A stretch of 64,000 nucleotides of DNA from Syngnathus acus (Eukaryota > Chordata > Actinopteri > Syngnathiformes > Syngnathidae): positions 13,512,501-13,576,500 of the forward strand of contig NC_051094.1 of the NCBI RefSeq assembly GCF_901709675.1, in the 5' to 3' direction. A model generated the notes under the pieces. The model searched no databases and was not told the DNA's origin. It saw only the letters and a program-made list of their open reading frames with translations. Position numbers and translations under genes: made by a program. Positions 46,851 to 59,680 of the stretch are shown here, piece by piece (within the stretch, counting starts at the first letter, position 1; each line of letters starts with the position of its first letter).

Positions 46851-49800
46851 TATTTATGAAGTTATTTCTTACATTGTTATATTTACATCAATGACATTTA
46901 GTATGTAAAGGCATGTTTATTTAAATTTCTAATTTGTATGAGTTAAATTGTGGTATATCAAGCTCAATAGCAATTGCAATTACAGGGGCTCTTCTAAAAT
47001 ATTTTGGAACATATACTGTTCTAATAAAAAATGTCAGAGCGAAATAAAATGTGCTGACGCCAACACTGGTTATACTCCACAAACAGGCATAGGTTTGTGT
47101 CTCAGGTTTAATAAATCTGATTACCCATGGTAAATTAGTTCATTTGAATGTACTGATCCCAGAATGCACAAAATGAAGTGCACAACAATTTAGCGCATTC
47201 AGCAGATGCGATCTATGATGCGCCTGCCCAGTAAATTAGCTTCCACGTGTTTGCATGAGCAATTGAGTTTGCATCCATTGTCTCATATTCATATGATATA
47301 GAACTCAAATGTTTCCAATCTACAGCAAAAATACAGGCATTTGCATCATAAAAAGCCAGAGACCAGAATACTCATTCCTCAGGCTAGCTGGATAGTTTTT
47401 CTTGCCTGTACCATGTAAACTGACAACTTGCTTATTTTTCTTGCTTCAGAGCAAAGATAGTATGCAGTAGAGAGTAGAAGCCGCACAACCCCCATTAATC
47501 ATCGCTTAGACTGTTTCTACTCTTATGGGGAGAATGAATTGCCATGTTTGTTTAACATACATATGATGTTGATTTATCTGTGCTTGTCAGGGTAAATGTG
47601 AGATGTATGTATGTATGAAACTGCGTGTGTGTGTGCGTGTCTGCATACATGTGTGACCTTGGTACCATAAAGGATACAATATCATAAATCCATTAATCAA
47701 AGTAACAAAATACTATGTCTTGACTACTGTTCAACTGCAATTTGGATACTCATTTATTGTAATCGGAAATGAGGAAATGCCAATGTGGAGTGAACATTTT
47801 TGACAGGCAAATATGTTTGAACACATTTGCAAATGCATTTGAATGTATTAAAAGTTTTCATTTTGATAAATGCTGAGCTCAAGCAAACTAATTCAGCAGC
47901 TTCCATATTATTGAAGTTTGCAGTTGTTTGGAGGTGAAGTCCTGGAAGGTGTTAGTAAGTGTGTTTCAGGCTTTAGTAAGAATGGTATTCATTTTCAAAT
48001 TATGCAGTATGCCTCTGTCTCCTCTGCCACGCATAGTTATGTAGCGCATTTATACTTATACATTATTTAGTGATGTGATGGTGTTATTAAAAGGTGGGTT
48101 AGGGTACTTAAATAACCCAGGTCAGAAAGTCATTGCCTGCCATCGTCAAATCTTGATATTTTGTTAAGTGAATTCTACCAAAGTGCGTTGTTACACAATC
48201 GCACTAAAAAGTCGAGGCAGTCAAGTCCCTTGAGTCTGGGGTGACTTCAGCCTTCATGCGACCCTGAAAAAGATAACAATAACACACACATACGCCGACA
48301 CAAATAGTGATGCAAATGCAATTCTTTTATCCGCAGACAATATTCATGACTGCATACCTTGCCTTTTGAGAGTTAAGGCAATGACATGTTTCTTTCATTA
48401 GGACAAAAGCAAAATATTCACCCAAAAAGAATAGAGTATTTTCAAAAAGGAAGAGAAAAATTCTTCACATATTATATACATGCCAAGCTCTGCTGATCAA
48501 AGTCATGGTGAAACAGTAGTAAGAGGAAGTGATTTGTGATCAGTGGTCTCAATCTTCCACACAATAACATATTCCTTGAGTGAAGCGCCCTTCTGTCATT
48601 GGGTCTGCTCTCATTGGTTATTGTGAACAAGGAGCTTCTATCTCGGCCAGAACGTCTACCCGCTTCCCTTCCCTTCTCCTATGGTGAACTGGATGCTCCT
48701 GCTGAGTGATGCTTGGGCTATCAAAATGTGCTGTGTGTGCGTGCTTGGATGACTATGTGTGTGTGCCTGTTTCGATATATGCCTGCATCATACCGACATT
48801 TTATTCCGCACTTTAATTGGTAATTTCTTTAATTTCTTAAAAAGTGACGCAATCCTTTAATGAATCCGGCCCTGAATTACTACTATGCAATTCTCGCTGT
48901 GTTACAGGTTTAACTTATGTCTAATTATTTCTTTTGATTAAGATTTATTGTGAGATTTTAAAGTGTACAGGATTGGGTTGTCCCGTCGATCACATTTTTA
49001 AGATGCTCACCTTGATAACAAATTGAACTGCTATCACGTGATGTTTGTATTTTAAAAATACTCCTATTTTGTTTATTTACATTTTTCAACGCTGTCAAAA
49101 GTATTAAGCCAAAAAGTATAATAATAAAATAAATTAAAAAAATATATAATAAATAAAAAAATAAAATATTAAGTTTCTAAATCTGTGGTGACATTATCTG
49201 ATATGCACAAAATATGCCCTCAAAATCCAACACAAAAACACCCCACTTGTCATTTAGTTGATGTAAATGCAGGCCTTGGAAGTAGTCCAACCCCATAAAG
49301 GCTCCAGTTCTGATCATCAATTCACTGCAGGGAAAACTATGACCATCTAGTAACAGGCGTCATCATTTCACAGGCGGCAATTTTCACACAGGTGCCAGCC
49401 AAACACATTTGGCTCATTCAGTTCTTGCTACTGTACCGGTGTGGATAGAAGCACCTGCGACCCAACTCACTCTGCATCGCTGCTTACTTGTAATAAGGGA
49501 TGAATTAAATAGGCTCATAATAAGCATCTGTGTCTGTTGGCTGATGAAGACATGGGGCGAGTGGTCCTTATCTGTCCAGGGAGGAGTTCTGGGAATGATT
49601 CCATCTTTGGCGACAGATTGTGTTTAGCTGGGAATCAGTGGGCAGATGTGAAAAGTTCAAAGCAGGACAATTCATTTCATTCCTTTAGATGTTTCCCACT
49701 CAGACTGGAAACCATTTTCAAGTTGTACAATTGATCACATCATTGTTGTCTTATTCATTAAATGTCATGTAACATATCAATGAAATGGCCCACTTTTTAT

Positions 49801-52800
49801 ATATTCTTTTGAAAAAGGAAACTAGCCCATTTCTAAAAATCTAATTTGCATTTTTTTATTTGGGAAAAACAAAAAATGCTGTGTGGCCACAATGGTGGGA
49901 ATGTTAAGGTAAATTGTCATCCAGAGCGAAGAGGAGATGGTCGAAGGAGTTCAAGTAGTGTCTAATGCTAAAAATTGTGATCATGTGACCAGATTAAGAA
50001 CTCACAAAGCTGGCAGCAAGTAGGTTAAGTTCTGAGTGAGTCTGGAGAGCTGATAATGAGGCAGAGGAATAGTCTCATGGATCAATGGGAGAAATGACAG
50101 ATTTGTGGAGCGAGGCTGGACAGGAGGTGCTAGGAAAAAGGAAAAGCTTTGCAAAAACACGATATAATAACCATACAAAACACTAAGCGCGGCCGGCTTG
50201 AAGTGAGAATCATTTGAGTGCTGACCAGCGCCCGGTGTCAAGATGTTGACCCTGCCCAGCCAGGAACAAGAAAACAGATGACAAGCAAGAACGAAGCAGG
50301 AACTCACCAATATTGAAAGAAAGAAGCCCAAAAGTGATGTGGTCACAAAAATTACACGTCAATGCATAACCATCACAGGGAAGTAGCAAAGTACAAATTC
50401 TTTGTTTTATTTATTTATTTAAGTTGACTCCAGGTATCTGTTCTTTTTTAATTGAATTGAGATATTTTTTCGGATGACTTTGCTCTTACTTCCTACATTT
50501 TCAAAGCAGTATCTGTATTTTACACAACTTTGTCAAAATAAACATAAAGGATCACTACTTTGTTCAACCCTGTTCAACGTTTGTCAACTCTGGTACTAAG
50601 GGGCTGAATGGAGACTGCAGTGTTCTGCATGTTACAGTTTAGACTTTCACCACCAGGTGACGTTGTTGTGCTGCAATAACACCCCAGCTGTCTAACCATG
50701 GAGCCATAGCGTGGCCGGGCGATTGGGTCTCAAGGGCCACATCAGCACTCAGGAAGCAACTGCCGAAACTGCCCCTGGCTGATAGTCATCTCCTGCTCCC
50801 CCAGAGACCCCTTTTATTTTTCATGCACATGCACGTGCACACGTAAGCTGGTCACATTTACAAATTGCTTTGCCTTTCTGCCAGCTCTCATTATTCACTG
50901 TTTGAACCCGCTGGAGTCACACAGCTGTGTGCTTGCTTTCTATCGCTATAGTTACTTCAAGAGTGCAAATGATGAATTTTGATGGATTCCTGATGTGTTC
51001 CAGACTGACAAATATGCATTCATTCAAGTCATCCTCCACGATGCAGTGCACGACCTGGAATATGAGTCCGGGTTTCTAATAAAACGGACAATGGGATGTG
51101 AGTGATGCCAGTAGAAGGAAGCAGGATAAGCTAAGAGCACGAGGAAGAGATGGTGCTCCTGGCTCAGCTAAAAACAAAGCAACTCTCTGTCTTATTGCAA
51201 CGGCACATGCACACCAATGATGCTTGTTTGCTACGGCGCTGTGTTTGTTGTATGTGAGTGAGTGAAGAGGGGAGGGTGGGTGTGGATGTTTATACTTTGC
51301 ATTTAAATGATACCCCAGACAGTGTGCTTGTGCATTTGTAATGTGGAATATAGTGCCTTTTCCTTTTGATCAATTTTGTGGGACGTGAGAGTGTTTTGAC
51401 TACAGTTCAGGTGACGCATCTCAATATACCCTGCATGTCACACACCAACACATCAAATTTCACGATTTAGTGGCACCATGCTTTGATGCCCCAGCCTGCA
51501 TGAAACAAACCTTAATCCTTTGAAAGTTGATGCCACTACCATCCACCATCATCATAAAAAAAAAAAAAGGTGTAAAGGAAGGTCATTGCTGCAGGACGTT
51601 CTTGGCATCACTCAGTTTCTACCCTTACTTTGTGGGTGGCTTAGCACAATAGCTTTTACGTATGAGAAAGACTTGATAAATGAGAACACAGAAGAATCTA
51701 ATTTCGGACAAAGCCATCACATCTTTGTGAGGGAGGAAACAATGTTTATGAGGTGCTGAGATTGATGACCACAGCTAAGTACAAGTGTCAGTGGAATAAC
51801 GTTATTCACCTTAGCTCTTTCTTCTTTAGACACCATGGCTGCGCGAGTTATCTTCACTATCATTAGTCAGCTAGGGAATGATGGTGATTTCCCCGCCCTC
51901 CCCTGAAAACAACCTCATCTTTGATAATGTAGATGAGATATGGGATTCTGGGATGGTGGTTGTTGGAGAAGATTGTTCCTTGGGTGAGCTCGAATGTAAT
52001 TTCATTAGTTTTTTTTTTTTTTTTTTTTTTACATTAGATAAAACAAGGCAATTCCTGCTGCTATAGATATGAAAATAAAGCCTGTATCAGCAGTGTGTGG
52101 ACATGAATTTCCCCAATGTAAATGAGGGGAAAATGACTGAAGGGGGAGGATAGTTAGAGAGAAGCCTTTTTTGTGTGTCAGGCCTAACTCTAATTATGGT
52201 TTCATTAATTAGTATATCTCCACGGCAACTCACTTGGAAGGCTGCCACTTAGCTCAGCTCTTTCTCCTTAAAATCCCTTCCCCAAATCACGGCTGAGCCA
52301 CTTCCCTCTGGTTTTCCCCCCACCCCCAGTAACTCCCATTCTACTCGATTGGCTGTCCATGCCTTGACAGCTCATAAGGCAAAGAAACACATCAAAGCAG
52401 ACTGTGCCTTGGTAGCCCTTAACCAAGTCATATTTTGCTTCAAATTACTTCCTGTGAAGAGGAAGAAACAAGATAAGGAGGCAAGAAAGAAAGAACAAGG
52501 AGGAGAAAGTCGCACTATGACAAGCCATGCTCCTCATTAAGATACACTGGCGGGGTTCTAATAAGAAATGCTTTTATTCATGCAAGAGTCACAAGAGTAG
52601 GCAAACTCTTGAACATATGGAAAAAAAATCTGTGTAACTGTTTCTAAATTAAGTAACATACAATAATAGCAAAAATAAAAGTACACTTTTGTCATTTCTG
52701 TTGCAATGTATCATCCGCCGCTTCAAATGCAGTTTGTGTACAGTCTATTTGTGTCCATACGTCTGGCACGCAACTCACACAAGCAAATGTACGCTTTTGG

Positions 52801-53039
52801 CGTGAAGAGGAAACCTACTACTTTATTCCTGTGGTGACATGACTATAACGCGTTTTATTTATGTTCGAACGTAATAAGCGTAGATAACGTCTACGTGATG
52901 TTGATGTGTTGCGATTTCCATCGGCGTATTTAAATGTGTTGGTGGCTCTGTCCATTGAGGCATGTAAACGGGTTACTCCGATTGTATCAGAAAACTGAAT
53001 TTTGACTGCTTGTAAACGTAGTCAATGTTGTTGTTTGGT

Positions 53040-53960
53040 TGTTCACAGTCAGCTGTGTGTAAACCGTGCTCCATTTACAAACATTGAAAGATTGTTCAAG
53101 GCATGCATATTGGTAGCTCACGGAGGATATCAACGTGCCAAAGCAATATGTCTTGAAAACAGAAAGGTGCACAGCAAAACAAATGAAGAAATTTCAGTCA
53201 ATGTCTGTGACCCAACTATAAGAAACCGCCTAAAGGAAATGTGATGCACATACAGACAAGCTAAATGAAAGACACCATTAACACCTAAACAGAAAAAAAC
53301 AAGGTTACAGTTGGCGAAGGAAAAGCAATCATGGACTGTGGATGATTGCATGGATGAAAGTCATGTTCAGTAATGAATCGCGAATCTGCATTAGGCAAGG
53401 TGCTGATGCTGGAACTTTTGTTTGCTGCCGTTCTAATGAGATTTAAGGAGACGGCCGTCTGACGAAAACATGCAAATTTCAGCAGGCATTGATAATATGG
53501 GGCTAGATGTCAGGTAAAGATGGTTGTCATTACATCTTCAATAAATGCCTCAAGTTTACGTTGACAATTTTTTCATTTTTTAAGATGCATCTATTTTCAA
53601 ATGCATCGAGCAATAAAGCAAAAACGGCAAAAACATTCCTTGAAGAAAGACTCATAAGGTCAATGTCATGACCTGTAAATAGTCCAGATGTCAATCCAAT
53701 TGAAAAGGAAGTTGAAGAAAATGCTCCATGACAAGGCTCCAACCTGCAAAGCTGATCTGGCAAAAGCAATCACAGAAGGTTGGAGGCAGATTGATGAGGT
53801 CTGTTTAAACACTTTAAAGTCCATAACTAGGGGACTGTAACCTAGTTTTGCAAAAAAAGTATTACTTGGTCTAAACAAGAAACTGTTGCCCATCATCTCT
53901 TTCTCTCTTCATTTCTTTTAGTATTTTTTAAAGCCAGAAAGGTGTCATGGATATGAATTG
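53040..53960 (+). pseudogene. Tc1-like transposase relic
   Basis: Across several frames the sequence encodes recognisable DDE transposase blocks: a helix-turn-helix part ending TIRNRLKEM (about 53210-53240), LTPKQKKTRLQLAKE (about 53280), WMKVMFSNESRI (about 53350), ACKF-type block with IIWG (about 53480-53500), PVNSPDVNPIE (about 53670-53700) and a C-terminal ITEGWRQIDEV segment ending at TAA near 53840. Stops and frameshifts interrupt it. The FS(D)ES aspartate is replaced by N. It is dead and has no clear terminal repeats. Confidence 0.8.
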
Positions 53961-54566
53961 CTTTTTTTCTTTCAACGCAATTAAACAACTGAATGACCAT
54001 CCTCCGAGACTGTTAAGTCCATAATTTTTTGCCATTTTTTTTTAATCCTAAACGAGACTGTCAGAATGAATAAACACCCAATCACGAGTGCTACCACAAG
54101 GACGACAATAATACCTGATTGACAACCGCAATTATACTGAGGATTCTAACGTAAATGAAACATATTTTTTTATAGTTGTGTTTTGCAGGTTCTAAATCCA
54201 GCCTTTTTATGAGGCAAAGTTGTCCGGACAATTTTACAGCTTCTTGGGTTTTATTAGTGACGTTCCTGTCCGTAAGGAAATGCTATTTCACACTCACTTC
54301 TTCCGCCCTGTTGCTTTGAAACCAATTGTTGTCTGAAAAGTATTTGACAAACAAAGCAAATGCTATCATGGACATTGTCACACGTCTAATTGTCTAAATG
54401 AGAGGACTGTGTGGAAATACATGCAGTCGTGGCAATATTTCGCATCGTTGAGTTCTGCGAAAGGATGCATAATTGTGGCTATTGTGTCACAGTTCCAATG
54501 CTGATATATTTCAAAATCTCTCTTTCAAATGGAATCCGTAAAATGACACATTACAGTTTTACTCTG

Positions 54567-54745
54567 CACCTGTGTTATGGTTCATGCTGCTACCTTTCAT
54601 GCAGAGGGCACGGATTCAGATCGCGGCCGGCCTCCCAATAACTAGCAATGGCCACTACCAAGCCCGATTAAAAAGAAATGGGCGGGTTGTCTCTGCAAGA
54701 ACATGTGGCATAAAACAGTGCCAAACACACAACCACCATACTACT
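54567..54745 (+). repeat. Candidate tRNA-derived SINE
   Basis: The 5' part, CATGCTGCTACCTTTCATGC followed by GAGGGCACGGATTCAGATCG, resembles tRNA anticodon and B-box sequence. The 3' part has GGGTTGTCTCTGCAAGAACATGTGGCATAAAACAGTGCCAAAC, a diverged form of the GGTTGCGTCAGGAAGGGCAT...GCGTAAAA...TGTGCCAAA tail seen on percomorph SINEs. The match is diverged but holds at both ends. Confidence 0.5.
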
Positions 54746-55284
54746 CTCTGTAGAATTCTTTCATTAAGTATTCCAATCCTAGCTGTTACACAGATGCCAA
54801 CAATAACAAAACAGACAGTTTGGAGATTCGCCACCTGGAAGTCTCAAAGCACGCTTTTAAAACTTTACTGATAGGTGACACCACCATGCCAACTTCCTCG
54901 CTCAGAAGTCACTTAAAGCCTCTAAAGACTGAGATGTAAGGCGCAAGCGTTGCTCAGGACAGGACTGGTAAAAAGTAAAACAAAAATATCACATAACCAC
55001 AAATCTTATTTATGTTTACTGCAGCAGAGCGATGCACATAATACTGTGATTACCCGTTCTTTAACCCCCAACTCTTAAATTCATATTCTTGTCATATTTC
55101 CATAAATCCAAACTCAGTGGCACTGCAAGCTGCATCATAAATAAGATGATGGAGGGAGGTAGGGAGGAAGGGCAATTAGAGAGCTCTGTCTGCCTTCCTA
55201 GGTCATATCAACTCCCGAGGTCATGTGGCCACAAATATGAAATACCTTTGAGATCAGCGCTCAAGATTATTGTCCTTGGACCCT

Positions 55285-55390
55285 CGACACCAGGGTTGCC
55301 AAGCTCCGGTCCTCGAGAGATGCTGTCCTGCATGTTTTAGATATCTCACTGCTCCAACATACCAAGTTGTGAGATTTGCAGTAGTGGCTC
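55285..55390 (+). repeat. Fragment of a fish repeat (GTCCTCGAGAG type)
   Basis: ACCAGGGTTGCCAAGCTCCG, then GTCCTCGAGAGATGCTGTCC and TGCATGTTTTAGATATCTC with CTGCTCCAACATACC, match the start of a common fish non-autonomous transposon. The rest has diverged. Orientation and class are from memory. Confidence 0.55.
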
Positions 55391-55998
55391 AAATGCGTAG
55401 TAGGCCTCTCAAACAACTTACAAGGGGGTTTCCCGAGGCCACCTGAATTTAATGCCTGTTACCTATTTGGTCTTGAGGTAAAGAAAGGAACATTTCACCG
55501 AGTGTTACTTAGATGAGCAAGCTCCTCACTGTAGCTCTTGTTTATTCTGTTCATTTGATCACCAACCCATGCTTCTGACGTCAGTTGAGGGTAGAATTAT
55601 CAGAAAATTGAAAAACTTCCCTATTGCAGTCCATTCCATCTTCCTTCCAAGATGCTTGAACTCCTCCCCCTAAAGCAAAACTTGGCTGTCAACCCTCCCC
55701 CTTCTGCGACATACAAGCCCATCTGATTTGTTATTATCTATTTATTATTCAAGATAAGAGACCTTAACTGTATTAATAAATTAGCACACTTAATTGAAAC
55801 CAAAATGAGAATATTATGTAGCTAATGACCTGGCAAAAATGTGAAAAAATGGATGGATGGAGATTGTTCAACATGTCCCCCAAGAGTCCATTAAAAGCCC
55901 ATAAACGAAAAGCAGGCTTGTTTTACAATGGCCATTACTATGGTGCAGCTTTGTTCAAAATCTCAGCATCATATCACATTGAGTCATTAGGCTTTGTT

Positions 55999-56265
55999 AC
56001 CAGGACAACAGTATTGCTCGAGCATCTTTTGTGCCAAAGGCAGTCACCACAGCAGAGCTGATTGCGAGAGAGAGAGAAAATGTCTCTACAGTTGAAAACA
56101 AGATACAAATGGAGATGCAATTTATGAGAGAAACCCTTCTCCAGATGACCTCTTGCCTTAAAAACAACCTGGTCAGTATGGTTGAGAACAAGGGAGCGTG
56201 ATGAGCTTCTCAAGTAGAAAATGCTTTTAAATCCTCATTGCTATCATTAACCCACCCCCGATGAT
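55999..56265 (+). pseudogene. Unidentified coding-like remnant
   Basis: One + frame reads ARASFVPKAVTTAELIARER, then ENVSTVENKIQMEMQFMRET and LLQMTSCLKNNLVSMVENKG, two stops, and then SQVENAFKSSLLSLTHP in the same frame. The composition (helical, Glu/Lys/Met-rich) looks like a coiled-coil protein rather than chance sequence. It might be the N-terminal part of the same retroelement as the gag-like piece 1.2 kb downstream, but nothing proves that. Confidence 0.25.
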
Positions 56266-56797
56266 GTTATGTGAGAAAGCCATCTCTGTGAGTTCACATC
56301 TTAGATAACAACCTGAATAATTGGCACGTGGTTACATAATATGAGCCACAGAAGTCCATATAGCAATGCTGTTTAAATTCACTGCAGAAGTGGAATATGC
56401 AAACAGTTCTAATCCCCAATAGGTCTAATTAAAAGACTATCAGGATTTTTAAAATAATGCCTCAAGGGAATACTGTGTAATCATGTATTAACAGAGCGAT
56501 TACCAAAGAAATAAAGCTCAATTTGCATATAATAGAAGCTGACTTTATACCACACTCTTTATTATCTTTTTCTTGGAAGGTTTGCGCAACTCAAAGTTTT
56601 CTTAAACAACAAGAAGATTCGGTCGGTTCGCTAATTTGCCTTATAATTGCAATGGAAGGTTTAACTGAGGCTGGCATCCATTATTTGGGATCTTGCCCTA
56701 AGTATACGCCCCCTCTATCCCAGCAAGATGCGCCTTTAACATGCTCATTAATGGATTATTGACGTGCGATTAACATATTTATATCAACTGGGGGAAT

Positions 56798-56843
56798 TGT
56801 GTGAGTGCGTGTGTGTGCGTGTGTGCGTGCGTGTGCGTGTGTG
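56798..56843. repeat. Imperfect (GT)n tract
   Basis: Mixed GTGT and GTGC units. A short GAT array (six units) follows at 56911-56928. Confidence 0.9.
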
Positions 56844-57399
56844 GGAGATGGGAAGCGTAGGCCCTGTAGATGTGGACATGACCGAGTGCTTTAACTATTT
56901 TTTTTAAATATGATGATGATGATGATGAGTTGTTCCACTGATTTATACTATGATTCAGAGGGATTGTCCCACATTGGCGTCAAATTTATGATGATGACGT
57001 CCAACACGCACATCTGCGGAGTACCCATTTGTCTGTCTGTGCCTCGTTCAAATTCAGACGTTTTCCACTACCGTTAACACGATGGCCAATCGCCAGTGCT
57101 TTAGCGCAGACGTCACCACCTCCTTCAATCTATCCCTCCACTTTGAATCAGATAGTGATCGTCTCATCTTTATGTTTTTACCAAGAACCCAACATTCCCT
57201 CACCCTAACATTGTTCCAAGTGGCCAATTCTTGCTGAACTGTTACTTTGCCTTCTTGTAGCAACCTTGTGTATATTCAGACGATTGCACCAAGTTGGCCT
57301 ATGTTATGAACTTGCAAAAGCAGAGAGGTGTGCCAATTCCTTGTGGCAGTAATAGAGATGTTGCAATCGTTTAGTTCTTTTTCTGCAGAGATGCGTAGT

Positions 57400-57640
57400 C
57401 TTCGATCAGCCCTCCATTAATCAATCATCCGGCAAATAGCTAATGGCATTACATCTGGGATCTCAGTCAGTTGCAGACTATGCCACTGAATTTAATATTT
57501 TAGTCTCTGAGAATGAATGCAATGAAGCTGGACAGGACAGCATTTTGTTTGCAGACTGTGCGAGGACCTCCAAGATCTGTCAATTCTGGATGAAGCCGAG
57601 TCTCCCAAACAATAAATCACACTGGTGATTCAGAATACGA
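57400..57640 (+). pseudogene. Ty3/gypsy-like gag fragment
   Basis: The frame at 57443-57628 encodes LGSQSVADYATEFNILVSEN followed by acidic and leucine-bearing sequence, then (after a frameshift) a segment close to LSILDEAESPKQ. This matches the RQGxxSVxEYxxEFRxLA block of Ty3/gypsy and derived capsid (gag) proteins. No nucleocapsid zinc knuckle, protease or polymerase is visible nearby, so it is a remnant. Confidence 0.5.
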
Positions 57641-58512
57641 ATCGTGTCGGAAAACACCACATGAGCACCAAACCTTCCGATTAGCGCACATCCTGCGGCC
57701 ACAATTGTTTCCTGAAGCAAGACTGCTCTAGCTCCCTCAGGTCGCCTTCCGAACGGTACAGAGTAATGTTCCTCTCCAACATCTTTGACCTTTCCCTCCT
57801 CCAGGACCTCTACCAATAGTTCCTGGGTAGAAGCTGGGTAGAAAAATGGGTGATGCTCCTTAAAGCGGGGGCGCGGTACTACAGATTTTGTCAGAACAGA
57901 CTGTGAAAAAAGGTGTCATCGGAGTAAAGCTAAATCCCAATATTACAAACAGGATTTGATTTTAGGAGGAAGGTTCCACTGGCATCCAGTGGAAGATGTC
58001 TTCCAGATAAGAGTCAAAACTGGTATTTCTATGTTCTATGCTTAGACTGGAGTTTAATATAAAGGGGCTGCACAGTTGGAGGAACAGAAGTTAAATTATC
58101 AAGTCGAGCTGCTCCAGGGAGTTCAGGACTTAGCCAAGATTATAAATTTCTAAATACATCTGAACTAATTTAAGACAGATGCTTTCATTCGAATTACTAA
58201 CAAGACCATCACATACAGTACTAAAATCGTTATGTAATTGCATTGTGAAGTCATTTCTCATTGTTGGTTGACCCTGAAGTAAATCAACTAATTGTTATTG
58301 TCTAAATGAGTTTTATGGACGTCAATGGTTGTTTGGGACTTGAAGGAGCTGCTGACCTTATTTCACCTGTGACTTACACTACCGGTAATAGATTATGAGC
58401 TGTGCGAACCAGCAGGTGTAAAAAGCTTTTCTGAAAAGTGATCAAAACAATATCTTGATAGCTTCAACAAAGAAATTGTTAGCCCTGGAACATAAACGGG
58501 AGAAAAACATTC

Positions 58513-58779
58513 CTAACAAATAATGTGTTTTATTGCTACCTGTAAAGTGACTGTGTTTAAAGATAAATTGGTCTCCACTGAGGGCAAGACATGATTAATT
58601 TTGTCTGCAATAGTAAGAATTTTATTATCAAAGTAGCTCATGAAGTCATTACTACTGAGCGGTATGGGAATCTGCGGCTCAATACAACTACAACTCCTGT
58701 CAGTTGAGCCACATGCTGGAAGGAAACCTGTGGTTTTTATTTTTCTTAATGAAAGAAGAGTAATGGCTTGCTCAAGCAC
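58513..58779 (-). pseudogene. Possible LINE pol fragment, minus strand
   Basis: A minus-strand open frame of 88 codons contains DFMSYFDNKILTIADKIN, which resembles the FxxFFxxKIxxIRxxI linker between endonuclease and reverse transcriptase in L2/Rex-type LINEs. No catalytic motif is included, so assignment is weak. Confidence 0.35.
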
Positions 58780-58937
58780 TTCAGAGAGCTTTTCTATTCA
58801 TTTGAAATAGCTTTCTAGGGCTGAACACAATTCAGCTTGATGGGTGGAATACTTGTTATTCTATAGTTTTTATGCACCATTTATTAAAACTCAGAGATAC
58901 AAATTTGGAAAATGGGCAAAAAAATGTTTTGTTGATA

Positions 58938-59680
58938 TATAGGCCACACCAGACTATAAGGCGCAGGTGTTTTAATGTTTAATTATAATTTCTAAGAGAT
59001 TATACACAAAGAAGATTGTCAGGAAAGAGATGGTTCTTTGGGGACGCATACCTTTTCTTAACATAACGTTATTGACAGAAATGAAGGAGCTCTGCAAGCA
59101 AACAAACATGCATAAATCTCAGCGACGACAATAATAAACTTAATGCGCTACACATAAAGCTCCGGAGAAGACATGACCCAGAAAAAAAATACTGAAAAGG
59201 GTGACACAACAAGATGTCATCAACAATAGCCCAGTGCCCTCTAGTGGCCGGAGGAAACCTCTACAGTACATGCAGCAGCTCAATTTCCTTCGTTAAGAGC
59301 CAAATCGACTGCCTTTATCTTAAAAGCAGCATCATTAGGATTTCTTTTGTTCACCAATAATGAGGGTTTGTGTATAACAGCTTCCTTTCTCCATTAATGT
59401 CCGTCTTGATCTTCTTCCTGTCTTCAGCGTCTTGATCTGTGATCTTGTTCGTGTCAATTGTGCGGCAATATTTGCCTGGCGGACGGACATGCGATCAACA
59501 CACCACGCTTCTCCTCACATATCCCTCGGCCCAGCAAAGCAGTCCACAACCTTTTTACTCGCGAGTGTATGAGTATATTAGACATCACGAAATATTCATA
59601 GATACGCCGCGCCGGACTATAAGCCGCAGAACCCTTGTGAAAGCCAAAAAGTAGCGGCTTGTCGTCCGTAAAATATGGTA
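58938..59680. mobile_element. Decayed TAAGGCGC-family element, about 745 bp
   Basis: The left part has CCAGACTATAAGGCGCAGG (about 58948) and the right part has GCCGGACTATAAGCCGCAG followed by CGTCCGTAAAATATGGTAC (about 59610-59680). It appears to be an older, longer copy of the 6357 family with about 600 bp of unrelated interior. The left terminus is eroded, so its start is approximate. Confidence 0.55.

Larger units (their letters stand above)
39261..53039. other. Long non-coding stretch, no gene recognised
   Basis: Apart from the 40.4-kb exon candidate and two low-complexity tracts I see no coding signal. The low repeat content compared with the flanks would fit an intron or a regulatory desert of a large neighbouring gene. 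AT-rich homeobox-like sites (AATTATGG, CATTAATTAG) cluster at 52190-52215. Confidence 0.4.

Noticed and set aside
50002-50346. 114-codon minus-strand hydrophobic frame
   Set aside because: No family resemblance and no splice or promoter context. The Ser/Leu/Phe-rich composition is what purine-rich DNA gives on its complement.
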